Of a stretch of 64,000 nucleotides of DNA, positions 35,933 through 45,177 are shown in pieces. Made by a program: the position numbers and the translations under genes. How positions within the stretch are numbered: position 1 is the first letter of the stretch; the number at the start of each line of letters is the position of its first letter. The notes under the pieces are model-generated. The model was given only the letters and a program-made list of their open reading frames with translations, did no database searches and was not told the DNA's origin. This DNA is from Clostridia bacterium (GTDB lineage: Bacteria > Bacillota > Clostridia > TANB77 > CAG-508): contig JAFUYJ010000031.1 of the NCBI GenBank assembly GCA_017470645.1, positions 1 through 64,000 on the forward strand, written 5' to 3'.

Positions 35933-36108
35933 ATTCTGCAATGCTTGCTATAACTGAATTCTGAAAAACACTGAAATGCACAAAAAACAAAGGAAAAACT
36001 ATAAAACATACAAAATAAAAAAAGATAAAAACAATACGGGATGTGGTAACATGTTTACGCATTAAATATTAAACATGAAATTTATAATAAAAGTACTTAC
36101 TACTAAAG

Positions 36109-36139
36109 GGATAAAGTGATTATGCTTTATCTTTTTTTC
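36109..36139 (+). terminator. Terminator upstream of the Hxs operon
   Basis: GATAAAG (36110-36116) pairs with CTTTATC (36125-36131), followed by eight T. It probably ends the rlmD transcript. Confidence 0.7.
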
Positions 36140-36226
36140 TTTTAAGATGCAAATTACTGCAGTAAAGATTAAAAAATGTTATACTAAAACAAAATAAATA
36201 AAATTATTGTATATTAATAAATTATA

Positions 36227-36255
36227 TTGAGAAAAAAATTTTAATATGATAGAAT
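36227..36255 (+). promoter_or_regulatory. Promoter of the Hxs operon
   Basis: TTGAGA (36227-36232), 17-base spacer ending in TATGA, TAGAAT (36250-36255). Confidence 0.6.
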
Positions 36256-36279
36256 TTGAAATGAAAAGAGGGATGAGTT

Positions 36280-37056
36280 TTGAAAGATAAAATAAAAAAT
36301 AGAATATTGTGGATAATAGGAATTTTTTTTATATTATCATTTATTGCATATTTGAAAACAATTTTGATTCCTTCAATCCTAATATTGATATCTGGGATAC
36401 TTGTATTGCCACCTATTAATAATGCAATAAATAAAAAATTAGAAGAAAAAAATAATGTAAAAAAATATAAGACCGCAAAAATTATTCTTGTAGTAACATT
36501 TTTTTTAGTATTTTTTTCAAATGTACCAGCACAAGAAGTTGGAGAAAATAGTCTTGTGAATGATACAAATTCTATTTCTTCGAGTGAAGAAACAGGTAAT
36601 AATACTCCTCAGCAAACAGAGATAAATCAACCAGCTGAGTCTACGTCAAATATCATAACAGAAACAAATGGAAAGTATACAGGCCAAAGAGTAGACGGTA
36701 AAAAACAGGGATATGGAAAATATGAGTGGAATGATGGTTCTGTATATGAAGGCGAATTTCAAGATGATAAAATAAACGGACAAGGAAAATTAACTATTCC
36801 TGAAAAAGGAACATATGAGGGAAATTTTAGTAATAGTAAAAAAAGTGGGCAAGGTACATATATGTTTATAAATAAAGACAAATATATAGGAAATTGGGAA
36901 GATGACAAAATGTCTGGACAGGGTACATATACTTTTTCAAATGGTGATACATATGTAGGAGAGTTTTCTGATAATAAATTTAATGGACAAGGAACATATA
37001 CAAAAGATGGAAAAGAATATAGCGGTACATGGTCTAACAATGAATATAAAAAGTAA
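36280..37056 (+). CDS. Membrane-anchored MORN-repeat protein in the Hxs operon
   Basis: Starts at TTG 36280 after GAGGG. The 258-residue protein has two membrane segments (about 8-45 and 64-84), an acidic Ser/Thr linker and about five MORN repeats from about residue 132 (pattern Y-x-G-x-[FW]-x-[DN]-x-K-x-x-G-Q-G-x-[YL]). MORN repeats bind lipid or proteins and often organise membrane structures. Its stop overlaps an ATG just before hxsA (TAATG), so it is the first gene of the operon. It is not part of the named HxsABCD set. Confidence 0.85.
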   Translation: MKDKIKNRILWIIGIFFILSFIAYLKTILIPSILILISGILVLPPINNAINKKLEEKNNVKKYKTAKIILVVTFFLVFFSNVPAQEVGENSLVNDTNSISSSEETGNNTPQQTEINQPAESTSNIITETNGKYTGQRVDGKKQGYGKYEWNDGSVYEGEFQDDKINGQGKLTIPEKGTYEGNFSNSKKSGQGTYMFINKDKYIGNWEDDKMSGQGTYTFSNGDTYVGEFSDNKFNGQGTYTKDGKEYSGTWSNNEYKK

Positions 37057-37067
37057 TGGGGGATAAT

Positions 37068-37496
37068 ATGGAAAATGAAAATGAGAAAAGATTAATTCCA
37101 AAAATAAACAAAAAAATAAATGATTTTTTATATGAGGAAGAAGGAAATATAAGTAGAGGAAAAATTCTAACAGTTGGCTCTTTATTGCTTATAGCAGGAA
37201 TTTTATTTGCTGATGAAGTATTTGGAGCACATAGATCTCATTCATCCCATAGATCACATTCATCTCATTCATCAGGTAGCGGTGGAGGTCATGTTAGTCA
37301 TCAAAGTCATCAGAGTCACCAAAGCCATCAAAGTGGTTCAACGCATAGTAGTCACAGCAGTTCTTCAACGCCTCATAGTAATCATAATAATTCAGCTGCG
37401 GTACATAACAATTCAAATGTTAATTCTACACATCAAGAAATATTACCTGATTTTCAAAAACCTCAAGTACCACCTGCAACACCAGAAATAGGATAA
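37068..37496 (+). CDS. hxsA: His-Xaa-Ser repeat precursor HxsA
   Basis: Start at ATG 37068 with GGGGG five bases upstream; ATG 37056 is the alternative. The 142-residue precursor has a charged leader, one hydrophobic segment (about 30-50: I-L-T-V-G-S-L-L-L-I-A-G-I-L-F-A), then many H-x-S units (H-R-S-H-S-S-H and four H-Q-S in a row) and a Pro-rich tail. HxsA is the presumed substrate of the radical-SAM enzymes HxsB and HxsC; neither the modification nor the function is known. Confidence 0.9.
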   Translation: MENENEKRLIPKINKKINDFLYEEEGNISRGKILTVGSLLLIAGILFADEVFGAHRSHSSHRSHSSHSSGSGGGHVSHQSHQSHQSHQSGSTHSSHSSSSTPHSNHNNSAAVHNNSNVNSTHQEILPDFQKPQVPPATPEIG

Positions 37497-37506
37497 AGGA
37501 GAAAAA

Positions 37507-37956
37507 ATGGAAAGATTTTATACGATATATGATAATTATGCTGAAATTGTTTTAGTAAAGGAAATTTATCCTATGGTTTCAGTAAAAAAAGCATTAGCTA
37601 ATTTTTTAGATTATGCTTATATTTCAATTGACACTGATGGCAATAATCTACTTATTAAAATTCAATTAAAAGGAAATAAATATAATATGAATGAACTCAT
37701 AGGCGAGTTATATAATGAGCTTTTAAGAGAATCACTTCGATATGAAATTTCCAATGAAACTAAAAATTTGAGAGAATTAATAGTTGGAAGGGCCTTATAT
37801 ACTACTTGCATACAACTTGATGATGAACAAAGAAAAGATGAAGATTTAGTTAATGAAAATGTGCATCAAAATTATGTAGAAAAAGAGTATGATTTAGAAG
37901 ATATTGCTCAGAATTGGTTTGATAAATATGGAAAAGAAGAGGATAAAAAATGTTAG
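37507..37956 (+). CDS. hxsD: His-Xaa-Ser system protein HxsD
   Basis: The 149-residue soluble protein opens with two strands, Y-A-E-I-V-L-V-K-E-I-Y-P and A-Y-I-S-I-D, followed by E-L-I-G-E-L-Y-N-E-L-L-R-E-S-L-R, the pattern of HxsD. It is the small partner conserved with HxsB/HxsC and may bind the precursor. AAAGGAG precedes the ATG. The last bases overlap the A24 peptidase gene by seven. Confidence 0.85.
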   Translation: MERFYTIYDNYAEIVLVKEIYPMVSVKKALANFLDYAYISIDTDGNNLLIKIQLKGNKYNMNELIGELYNELLRESLRYEISNETKNLRELIVGRALYTTCIQLDDEQRKDEDLVNENVHQNYVEKEYDLEDIAQNWFDKYGKEEDKKC

Positions 37957-38987
37957 TTTATTTTCAAAGTGTAATTGCAATAGCAATAGGTATTGTATCG
38001 TCAATTACTGATTTTAAAAATAAAAAAATATATAATAAAAATTTGATAGTTGCGATTATATTAAGTGTGGTAATTTATTTGCTTTTCTGGAAACAGATAG
38101 AAATAATTTATTTGAAAAGTTTTTTTATTAATCTATTTATTGGTGGAATTATTTCTTTTTTGTTTTATTATTTTAAGATATGGGCGGCAGGAGATGCAAA
38201 ATTATTTATAGTGATTATTTTTATGATTCCTTATGAGATATATGAAGTAGATACAAGCAATTTTTTTCCTTCATTATATTTGTTAATCATTATTTTTAGT
38301 GTAGCTTTTATTTATGTTTTTGTGGAAACGATATACTTATGGATTAAAGATAAAAGAAAATTCGAAAATATAAAACAATTAAAAATTGAAAAATTTCTAA
38401 AAATGAATTTTATAGTTAAATATTTTATGGGATATTTTATCGTATTACTAATAAATAATATATCTTCAAAATTTTTTATAGGATTTAAAACAAATAATGA
38501 AGGCCTTGTGTTACTATTAAACATGTTAATATTATTTTTGATTTATAGAATAATCAAAAATACCTGGAATGAGGTAATTATAACAGTATTATTTGTTTTT
38601 TTAAATGTACTATACTATATTTTTTGTGGCTTCCAGTTCTATTCTATCAATATAAAAATGCTAGCATTGGTTTTTACGATACTGATTTTTAGAAGTATTT
38701 CGGAAAAATATAATTATCAAGAAATAAAAATAGAGCATTTGAAACCAAGGATGATTTTATCATATAGTAGTGTATTAAGTTTTTTTGGTTCAAGAGTAAA
38801 AGGATTACCACAGAATGCTACAGAGAATACGGACTCAAGACTAACAGAAGAAGAAGTAAAAAGCATAAAAAGATGGAGTAAAACTAAAAAAGGAAAAGAA
38901 ACAATAACAATAGTACGACATATGCCATTTGCTCCTTTTATTCTAATTGGAGAGTTGATTTTTTTTATAGCAAAATTATATATGTAG
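37950..38987 (+). CDS. A24-type prepilin-peptidase-like membrane protein in the Hxs operon
   Basis: The 345-residue protein has about eight membrane segments. The two catalytic Asp of A24 aspartyl peptidases are visible: S-S-I-T-D-F-K-N-K-K-I-Y-N (Asp about 22) and A-A-G-D-A-K-L-F (about 92), matching D-x-x-x-x-x-I-P/Y-N and G-x-G-D. The C-terminal 90 residues are soluble and basic and are not part of the peptidase. It overlaps hxsD and precedes hxsC, so it probably cleaves or exports the modified HxsA, whose hydrophobic segment is the likely target. That role is inference. Confidence 0.82.
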   Translation: MLVYFQSVIAIAIGIVSSITDFKNKKIYNKNLIVAIILSVVIYLLFWKQIEIIYLKSFFINLFIGGIISFLFYYFKIWAAGDAKLFIVIIFMIPYEIYEVDTSNFFPSLYLLIIIFSVAFIYVFVETIYLWIKDKRKFENIKQLKIEKFLKMNFIVKYFMGYFIVLLINNISSKFFIGFKTNNEGLVLLLNMLILFLIYRIIKNTWNEVIITVLFVFLNVLYYIFCGFQFYSINIKMLALVFTILIFRSISEKYNYQEIKIEHLKPRMILSYSSVLSFFGSRVKGLPQNATENTDSRLTEEEVKSIKRWSKTKKGKETITIVRHMPFAPFILIGELIFFIAKLYM

Positions 38988-38996
38988 GTGTTAAAG

Positions 38997-40166
38997 ATGA
39001 ATAAAAGACCATTTATTTTAAAGGGAAATATTTTTGTAAATAATTATGATGAATATATAATAGGTAAAATAGTAAAAAATAACAATGTTGAAGATAAATC
39101 AATATATATACAAGTTTTAGATATGCAACATTTAGATTTATTTAGTGAAGGGTATAAAGGATACATTTTTGAAGATAAGCCCATAAATTTGGATTTAAAG
39201 AATATCAATTATTGCTGTAACATAAACAATTATGAAACTTTAATTGATAATGATGTTGTTGAAATTGTAAATAATGAATGGATTAGATTATTATACAGAG
39301 ATGATTCAGATGATAATGCAATAGTAGTGACAAATCAATGTAATTCAAATTGTATAATGTGCCCAGATGCAGATATGGTAAGAAATACAAAAGAAAATCC
39401 AGATATAAAAAAGTTATTGGAACATATTAGATGCATACCTGATGACACGAAACATATAACAATAACTGGAGGAGAACCAGGAATGCTAAAACATAATTTG
39501 GTTTGTTTATTAAGGGAATGTAAGGAGCATTTGCCAAATACTGATTTTTTATTGTTATCAAATGGAAGAGTATTTGCAAATACTCAATTTACAAACCAAA
39601 TATTTGAAAATGTTCCTCGAAATTTTAGAATTGCAATGCCAATTTATGCAGATAATGAGAGCTTACATGACGAAATAACTAGGGCAAAAGGTAGTTTTGA
39701 GCAAACAGTGAGAGGAATAAAAAATCTAATTGATAAAAAAATTGATATAGAGATTCGCATTGTAGTTTTAAAGAAAAATTATAAGCAATTAAAACAAATT
39801 ACGAGGTTTATAGTTAAGGAAATGCCAGAGGTAAAAATTGTAAATATAATGGCACTAGAAATGACAGGAAATGCTTATAAAAATATGGAAGAAGTCTGGA
39901 TAAATTTCGATGAAATAAAAAATGAATTATATAGTGCTTGCATAGAAACGTTGAAAGCGGGAATTATTACAAATTTGTACAATTTTCCATTATGTAAGAT
40001 AGATGAAAGGTTATATAGTATAAGTCATAGGAGTATAACAGATTATAAAGTAAGATATAAAGAAGCATGCGCAGAGTGCAGTATTAAGGATGAGTGCGGT
40101 GGTTTCTTTAATTCAACAATATATGTAAAAGATATAGAAGTAAAACCAATAATGATAGAGGAATAG
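38997..40166 (+). CDS. hxsC: His-Xaa-Ser system radical-SAM maturase HxsC
   Basis: Start at ATG 38997 (M-N-K-R-P) with AGGTG six bases upstream; GTG 38988 is an alternative. The 389-residue protein has an N-terminal domain of about 110 residues and a radical-SAM core with C-N-S-N-C-I-M-C in V-T-N-Q-C-N-S-N-C-I-M-C, T-I-T-G-G-E-P-G and L-L-S-N-G-R. The C-terminus has C-A-E-C-S-I-K-D-E-C-G-G-F, a Cys cluster for a further Fe-S site. It is expected to act with HxsB on HxsA. Confidence 0.9.
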   Translation: MNKRPFILKGNIFVNNYDEYIIGKIVKNNNVEDKSIYIQVLDMQHLDLFSEGYKGYIFEDKPINLDLKNINYCCNINNYETLIDNDVVEIVNNEWIRLLYRDDSDDNAIVVTNQCNSNCIMCPDADMVRNTKENPDIKKLLEHIRCIPDDTKHITITGGEPGMLKHNLVCLLRECKEHLPNTDFLLLSNGRVFANTQFTNQIFENVPRNFRIAMPIYADNESLHDEITRAKGSFEQTVRGIKNLIDKKIDIEIRIVVLKKNYKQLKQITRFIVKEMPEVKIVNIMALEMTGNAYKNMEEVWINFDEIKNELYSACIETLKAGIITNLYNFPLCKIDERLYSISHRSITDYKVRYKEACAECSIKDECGGFFNSTIYVKDIEVKPIMIEE

Positions 40167-40171
40167 TAAAA

Positions 40172-41560
40172 ATGTATAAGCTTAATTATTTTAATTTTAA
40201 AGAAAAAGATAACAATTTTTTAATAACAAATGATATAGGAAAATATTGTTTCCTATCCAAAGAGGACTTTAGCAATTTAACTAAAAAGAAAGAAATAAAA
40301 ATTGAAAAGAAAAAGGAGTTATTAGAAAAAGGATTTATATATGAGGTTAATGATGAGATATTTTCTTGTAATCAGGCAATGCAATTAAGAAAATCAAAAG
40401 AATACCTATTAGTTCCTACAACATTGCATATATTCGTGGTAACCAAAAATTGTAATTTTAGCTGTATTTATTGTCAAGCCGGCAATTTAAATCAAAGCCA
40501 TAATTACAATATGACAAGAGAAACTGCTAAGAAAGCTGTTGATATAGCACTGGAGTCGCCAAGCAAGTATTTAACATTTGAATTTCAAGGTGGAGAGCCC
40601 CTTATAAATTATGAAATTATAAAATATATAGTAGAGTATTCTAAAAGTATAAGTAAAGGAAGATATATTGAGTATAATTTAGTTTCAAATTTGACATTAT
40701 TAAAAGATGATATGATTGAATTTTTTGTGAAAAATGGGGTTTCAATTTGTACATCAATAGATGGAAATGAAAAACTGCAAAATATTAATAGACCATACAA
40801 AGATAAAAATTCATATTATGAAACAGTAAAACAAATAAAAAAATTAAAAGATAGAAATATTAAAGTTAATGCAATTCAAACAACTACAAAACATAGTCTA
40901 GATTGTTATAAGGAAATAGTTGATGAGTATATAGAACTTGGAATGGATAGTATTTTTATAAGACCATTGACAAGGTTGGGAAAAGCAGATAATAATTGGA
41001 AGAATATAGGATATAATGCAGATGAGTTTGTTAAATTCTATAAGGAGATATTAGATTATATTATTGAAAAAAATAAAAATGGAATATTTTTGTCTGAAGG
41101 ACATTGTAATATATTTTTAAAAAAGATTTTATTTAATGATCCTGTAAATTATATGGAGTTACGTTCACCATGTGGAGGAGCAATTGGACAATTGGCATAC
41201 TATTATGATGGTGATATTTATACATGCGATGAAGGCAGAATGCTGTCAGAGATGGGAAATTCAAGTTTTAGGCTTGGAAATGTTAATGAAAATACATATG
41301 AAGATATAATGCAATGCGATTGTACGAAAGCAATGTGTATTTCTTCTTGCATAGAATGTTTGCCATATTGTAGTTCCTGTGTATATATGCCATATTGTGG
41401 AACTTGTCCAGTTGTGAATTTAGCTCAAGACAATAACATTTTTGCTAAGAATCCAAGAGAGTACAGATGTAAGGTTTATTCTGGAATCTTGGATATACTA
41501 TTTGATTATATAGAAAATAAGCCGGATGTAGCTGAGATATTAAAAACGTGGGTAGAATAA
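40172..41560 (+). CDS. hxsB: His-Xaa-Ser system radical-SAM maturase HxsB
   Basis: The 462-residue SPASM-type radical-SAM enzyme has an N-terminal precursor-binding-like domain (about 1-85), then the cluster motif C-N-F-S-C-I-Y-C, F-E-F-Q-G-G-E-P-L and V-S-N-L-T. The SPASM part (about 345-445) has C-G-G-A-I-G, I-Y-T-C-D-E-G and many Cys up to C-G-T-C-P. It follows hxsC by five bases and is the last gene of the operon. Confidence 0.9.
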   Translation: MYKLNYFNFKEKDNNFLITNDIGKYCFLSKEDFSNLTKKKEIKIEKKKELLEKGFIYEVNDEIFSCNQAMQLRKSKEYLLVPTTLHIFVVTKNCNFSCIYCQAGNLNQSHNYNMTRETAKKAVDIALESPSKYLTFEFQGGEPLINYEIIKYIVEYSKSISKGRYIEYNLVSNLTLLKDDMIEFFVKNGVSICTSIDGNEKLQNINRPYKDKNSYYETVKQIKKLKDRNIKVNAIQTTTKHSLDCYKEIVDEYIELGMDSIFIRPLTRLGKADNNWKNIGYNADEFVKFYKEILDYIIEKNKNGIFLSEGHCNIFLKKILFNDPVNYMELRSPCGGAIGQLAYYYDGDIYTCDEGRMLSEMGNSSFRLGNVNENTYEDIMQCDCTKAMCISSCIECLPYCSSCVYMPYCGTCPVVNLAQDNNIFAKNPREYRCKVYSGILDILFDYIENKPDVAEILKTWVE

Positions 41561-41663
41561 TAAAAAAAAGAGTGTTGTTATAATAATAAATTAGTTATAT
41601 TGAAATTAAGTCAAAAAAATTTAGACAATTTTAAGTAAATGTAATGTAATTTCACAGTAAAAG

Positions 41664-41732
41664 TTTTGACTTTTTTGCAATAGAAGTTTCGACTAATTTG
41701 CAATAAACATATTGACTTTTTTGCAATAAACA
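41664..41732. repeat. Three 23-base direct repeats (iteron-like)
   Basis: Units 41664-41686, 41687-41709 and 41710-41732 lie in exact 23-base register and share GAC, TTTGCAATA and a purine-rich end. Weaker copies may flank them. They precede the DUF4143 ATPase gene and could be operators or a binding site for its product. Confidence 0.75.
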
Positions 41733-41775
41733 CTTAAACTTGTAATAAGTAAGCAAAAAAGAAAGGAGATTAATC

Positions 41776-42984
41776 ATGTATAGTAGAGAGGTAAAGGAGA
41801 GAATTGAAAAGATAAATGACACATTTAGAGTACTAGTTGTTACAGGACCAAGACAAGTAGGAAAGACAACGTTACTAGAAAGTTTAATGCCAGCAAATAT
41901 GACAAAAGTAACTTTAGATGATGAAACATTAAGAAAAGAAGCACAAGAAAATCCAAAAATATTTTTAGATTCATATCCAACACCATTATTTATAGATGAA
42001 GTACAATACGCACCACAATTATTTCCGTATATAAAAATGAAAGTAGATAAAGATAAAACAAGAGGACAATATTGGTTATCTGGTTCACAATTATTTGATT
42101 TGATGAAAAATGTAACTGAATCATTAGCCGGCAGAGCTGGAATTGTAAAAATGAATAGTTTTACATACGGTGAAATTGTAGAAAATGATAAAAAAGAATT
42201 ATTTGATCCAGAAAATTTAAAACAAAAAGAATATATAGATGTAAATGAAACTTTCGAAAGAATTTTTAACGGAGGAATGCCAGAGTTATATGATATAGAG
42301 AACATGGATAGAAATGATTTTTATTACTCCTATATTAATACTTATGTCGAAAAAGATATTAAGAAAATAAAAAATATAGGAAATGTAGAAAGCTTCAAAA
42401 AATTTATGAGAGATGTTGCAATTAGAACTGGTACTACTTTGAATTATTCTGATATTGCAAATGATGTTGGAGTGGCTGTAAATACAATAAAAGAATGGAT
42501 ATCAATTTTAGTTAGTACAGGAATAATATATTTATTAGAGCCATATTCTTCTAGCAAATTAAAGAGATTAACACATATGCCTAAAATAGTATTTATGGAT
42601 ATGGGATTAGCATGTTATTTAGCTAACTGGGAAAGTGCAAAAGCATTGCAGTTAAGCGAAATGTCAGGTCGTTTCTTTGAATCATATGTAGTATCAGAGT
42701 TAATAAAATCATATGATAATAAAGGAATAAGATTAGAAATTTCTCATTTTAGAAATAAAGAAACAGAAGAAATAGATTTAATCATTTTTAAGAATAATAC
42801 TCTGTATCCTTTAGAAATAAAGAAAACTGCTAATCCAAAAAAAGAAATGATGAAGAATTTTAAGTATTTGGAAAAAGCTGAAATGAAAGTTGGTACTGGT
42901 GGTATTATATGCCTTTATGATAAGCTAATGAAATTAGATGAGAATAATTATATAATACCTATTTCAAGTGTAATTAATGGGTAG
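41776..42984 (+). CDS. AAA ATPase with DUF4143 domain
   Basis: The 402-residue protein has Walker A G-P-R-Q-V-G-K-T-T (about 23-31), Walker B L-F-I-D-E-V-Q-Y and a sensor W-L-S-G-S-Q-L-F. The C-terminal DUF4143 domain contains L-N-Y-S-D-I-A-N-D-V-G-V-A-V-N-T-I-K, a winged-helix-like part, and an E-I-D-L-I-I-F-K and L-E-I-K-K-T nuclease-like core. Such ATPases are abundant in gut bacteria and their job is unclear. AAAGGAG precedes the ATG. The repeats at 41664 lie just upstream. Confidence 0.9.
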   Translation: MYSREVKERIEKINDTFRVLVVTGPRQVGKTTLLESLMPANMTKVTLDDETLRKEAQENPKIFLDSYPTPLFIDEVQYAPQLFPYIKMKVDKDKTRGQYWLSGSQLFDLMKNVTESLAGRAGIVKMNSFTYGEIVENDKKELFDPENLKQKEYIDVNETFERIFNGGMPELYDIENMDRNDFYYSYINTYVEKDIKKIKNIGNVESFKKFMRDVAIRTGTTLNYSDIANDVGVAVNTIKEWISILVSTGIIYLLEPYSSSKLKRLTHMPKIVFMDMGLACYLANWESAKALQLSEMSGRFFESYVVSELIKSYDNKGIRLEISHFRNKETEEIDLIIFKNNTLYPLEIKKTANPKKEMMKNFKYLEKAEMKVGTGGIICLYDKLMKLDENNYIIPISSVING

Positions 42985-43039
42985 TAAATAATAGAAAGGT
43001 TAAATTTTTTTTGGAGAAGATGTGTGGTAGTGAACATAG

Positions 43040-43079
43040 ACATGTTTACGTATTAGGACAGTGTATAACGTGAACATGT
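43040..43079. repeat. Imperfect inverted repeat in the leader of the radical-SAM gene
   Basis: ACATGTTTACGT (43040-43051) and ACGTGAACATGT (43068-43079) are inverted copies with one mismatch. Possible operator. Confidence 0.4.
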
Positions 43080-43212
43080 GCTTTCCTATACGATGTAAGC
43101 TAACTTGTGGTGCGGAAGGATATGTTTTTAATTCGAAATCAACCCATTGCGAAGTGATTTCAGTTCTTAAATTAAAAGGACAATAAACAGCTACTTGATG
43201 AGGTGAAATAAT

Positions 43213-44301
43213 ATGCTAAAAGATTTATGTTTCGAAGTAATACAAACTTGTCCAAATAAATGCAAGTTTTGTTCTTCAAATTCATCAAAAGAAAAAAAGA
43301 CAATAATAACTTTAGAGCAATTCAAAAAAACAATAACACATTTTATAAATAACGGTGGTATAGGTGAAGTTTCCATTTCTGGTGGGGAACCATTTCTTCA
43401 TCCAGACATGTTTAAGATGATTGAGTTTTGTAAAAATAATGGCTTAAGAACGGTAGTATTTACGAGCGGAATAAAAAGACAAAGGCTTAGTGAAATACCA
43501 AAAGAAATGATCGAAGATATACAAAATAGATGTAAAAAGGATTTGCAAAAAATAGAACAACTTGAGCCTTGGAATGAACGATTAAAACATAATGTAAAGG
43601 CTTATTATGATAGATATCTTAAACCAAATGAATTTACATCAATAACAAAAGAAGAATTCGAACATTTAAAAAAATTAGGATTAGATAAAATTGTTTTTGA
43701 TTGGCAGGCTTTAGATGAAAGAATAGATAATGAATTAATGGGAAGAAAAATAATAAATACATGTTTATTATCTTCAATAATAAGAGCAAAAAATGCAGGT
43801 TTAAATGTTGATGTACACTTTATTCCTATGAAGCCAAATTATAAAGAATTATCTGATATAATTGAATGCTTAGAGATAGCTGATGTAAAAAATATAAGTA
43901 TTTTAAATTTTGTTCCACAAGGTAGGGGAAGAGAATATAAAGATGAGTTAATGTTAAATCAAGAAGAATTAAAAGAGTTTGCTGAGATATTAAATAGAGA
44001 AAAAGAACATTTTAGTGGTAAAATTAGAATAGGAATTCCACTAAATGGAAAAATATCGCACTTATGTACAGCTGGAACCGAAAAGCTAGATATAAGATAT
44101 GATGGTATTATATTGCCATGCCCGGCATTTAAAGAAATAAGCGCTGAAACAATGGAAAAGTACGGTATTAGATTACATAGCATTTATGAAGATTTAGAAA
44201 AAGTAATTGTTCCTGGAGGAAAACGTAAGCAGCCTTTGTGCAAGCAAGTTTATGGGTTTAAAGGTGATTTGACGGAAGATTTAGATGAAGGAATAAGGTA
44301 G
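43213..44301 (+). CDS. Radical-SAM protein with C-terminal Cys cluster
   Basis: The 362-residue protein has the radical-SAM cluster motif C-P-N-K-C-K-F-C at residues about 14-21 and S-I-S-G-G-E-P-F for SAM binding. A later C-T-A-G-T-E-K-L-D-I and I-L-P-C-P-A-F-K look like a SPASM-type or twitch extension holding another cluster. No neighbouring precursor peptide is seen, so the substrate is unknown. GAGGTGA precedes the ATG. The 150 bases after it are unusual but not coding. Confidence 0.82.
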   Translation: MLKDLCFEVIQTCPNKCKFCSSNSSKEKKTIITLEQFKKTITHFINNGGIGEVSISGGEPFLHPDMFKMIEFCKNNGLRTVVFTSGIKRQRLSEIPKEMIEDIQNRCKKDLQKIEQLEPWNERLKHNVKAYYDRYLKPNEFTSITKEEFEHLKKLGLDKIVFDWQALDERIDNELMGRKIINTCLLSSIIRAKNAGLNVDVHFIPMKPNYKELSDIIECLEIADVKNISILNFVPQGRGREYKDELMLNQEELKEFAEILNREKEHFSGKIRIGIPLNGKISHLCTAGTEKLDIRYDGIILPCPAFKEISAETMEKYGIRLHSIYEDLEKVIVPGGKRKQPLCKQVYGFKGDLTEDLDEGIR

Positions 44302-44452
44302 ATATTTTGTGTTGTATGCACCGTTGATATATCAACTGAACATTATACATGTCTAAAGTACACTGCAACCTTGCCTACATAAATCTATGTGGAGTCAATC
44401 GCAATTTTGAAACTAAAATAAAGATAAATAGTAATTTTTAGAGGAGGAAAAA

Positions 44453-45148
44453 ATGAATATATTAACAATAATGGGAACAGCACATAAAGGAAATACAAGA
44501 GCAGTAGTTGATTTATTTTTAAATGAATTTAAAGACAACGAGAATGAATTTGAAGAAATAATTCTTCCAAATGATTTTCAAAATTTTTGTATGGGATGTG
44601 CAAATTGCATATTAAAGGGTGAAGATAAATGTCCACACTATAATGATGTAAACAAAATAGTTGGGAAAATTGAAAGAGCAGATTTAATTATAATAGCAAC
44701 ACCTGTATTTGTTGGCTCTTGCACAAGTGGACTTAAAGCATTATTGGATCATTTAGCTTATATGTGGTTAGTACATAGACCAAAAGAAAGTATGTTTAAC
44801 AAAGTTGGTTTAATAATAACTTCAGCTGGAGGTTCTGGAGTAAAACAAACTGTTAAATTATTAAAATCTAATCTTTTCTATTGGGGAGTTCCTAAAGTTT
44901 ATAATTATGGTGTAACTACTATGAAAATGGGTGGTAATTATTCTGATTATAAAAATAAAGATAAAATAAAAAAACAAGTAGGTAAGAAGGCAAAACAAAT
45001 AAAGAAAGCATTAATATTAAGAAAAGTGGGATTAAAAACAAGATTCTTTTTCAAGTTATTTGGAATGACACAAAAAAATGGTTGGAACAAAGTTGATGTA
45101 GATTATTGGAAAAAAAAGGGATGGCTTGATGGAAAAAAGCCATATTAA
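44453..45148 (+). CDS. Flavodoxin-fold NAD(P)H-dependent oxidoreductase (iron-sulfur flavoprotein-like)
   Basis: The 231-residue protein starts M-N-I-L-T-I-M-G-T-A-H-K-G-N-T-R, the FMN phosphate loop. A Cys-rich loop C-M-G-C-A-N-C-I-x-x-G-E-D-K-C-P follows (about 48-62), as in iron-sulfur flavoproteins of anaerobes. A-T-P-V-F-V-G-S and S-A-G-G-S-G lie at the flavin ring. The C-terminal 50 residues are basic. Likely a redox enzyme; substrate unknown. Confidence 0.82.
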   Translation: MNILTIMGTAHKGNTRAVVDLFLNEFKDNENEFEEIILPNDFQNFCMGCANCILKGEDKCPHYNDVNKIVGKIERADLIIIATPVFVGSCTSGLKALLDHLAYMWLVHRPKESMFNKVGLIITSAGGSGVKQTVKLLKSNLFYWGVPKVYNYGVTTMKMGGNYSDYKNKDKIKKQVGKKAKQIKKALILRKVGLKTRFFFKLFGMTQKNGWNKVDVDYWKKKGWLDGKKPY

Positions 45149-45177
45149 AGGAGTAATAAAATAAAGGAGGGAATAGT

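Larger units (their letters stand above)
35933..36279 (+). other. 347-base intergenic region
   Basis: Holds the terminator at 36109-36139 and the Hxs-operon promoter at 36227-36255. Nothing else could be supported. Confidence 0.6.

Noticed and set aside
37207-37491. Second frame over hxsA
   Set aside because: An Ile/Val/His-rich shadow caused by the CAT/CA repeats that encode His-x-Ser.
41664-41732. Plasmid-type replication origin
   Set aside because: There is no Rep gene next to the repeats; the neighbour is a DUF4143 ATPase and the surroundings are chromosomal.
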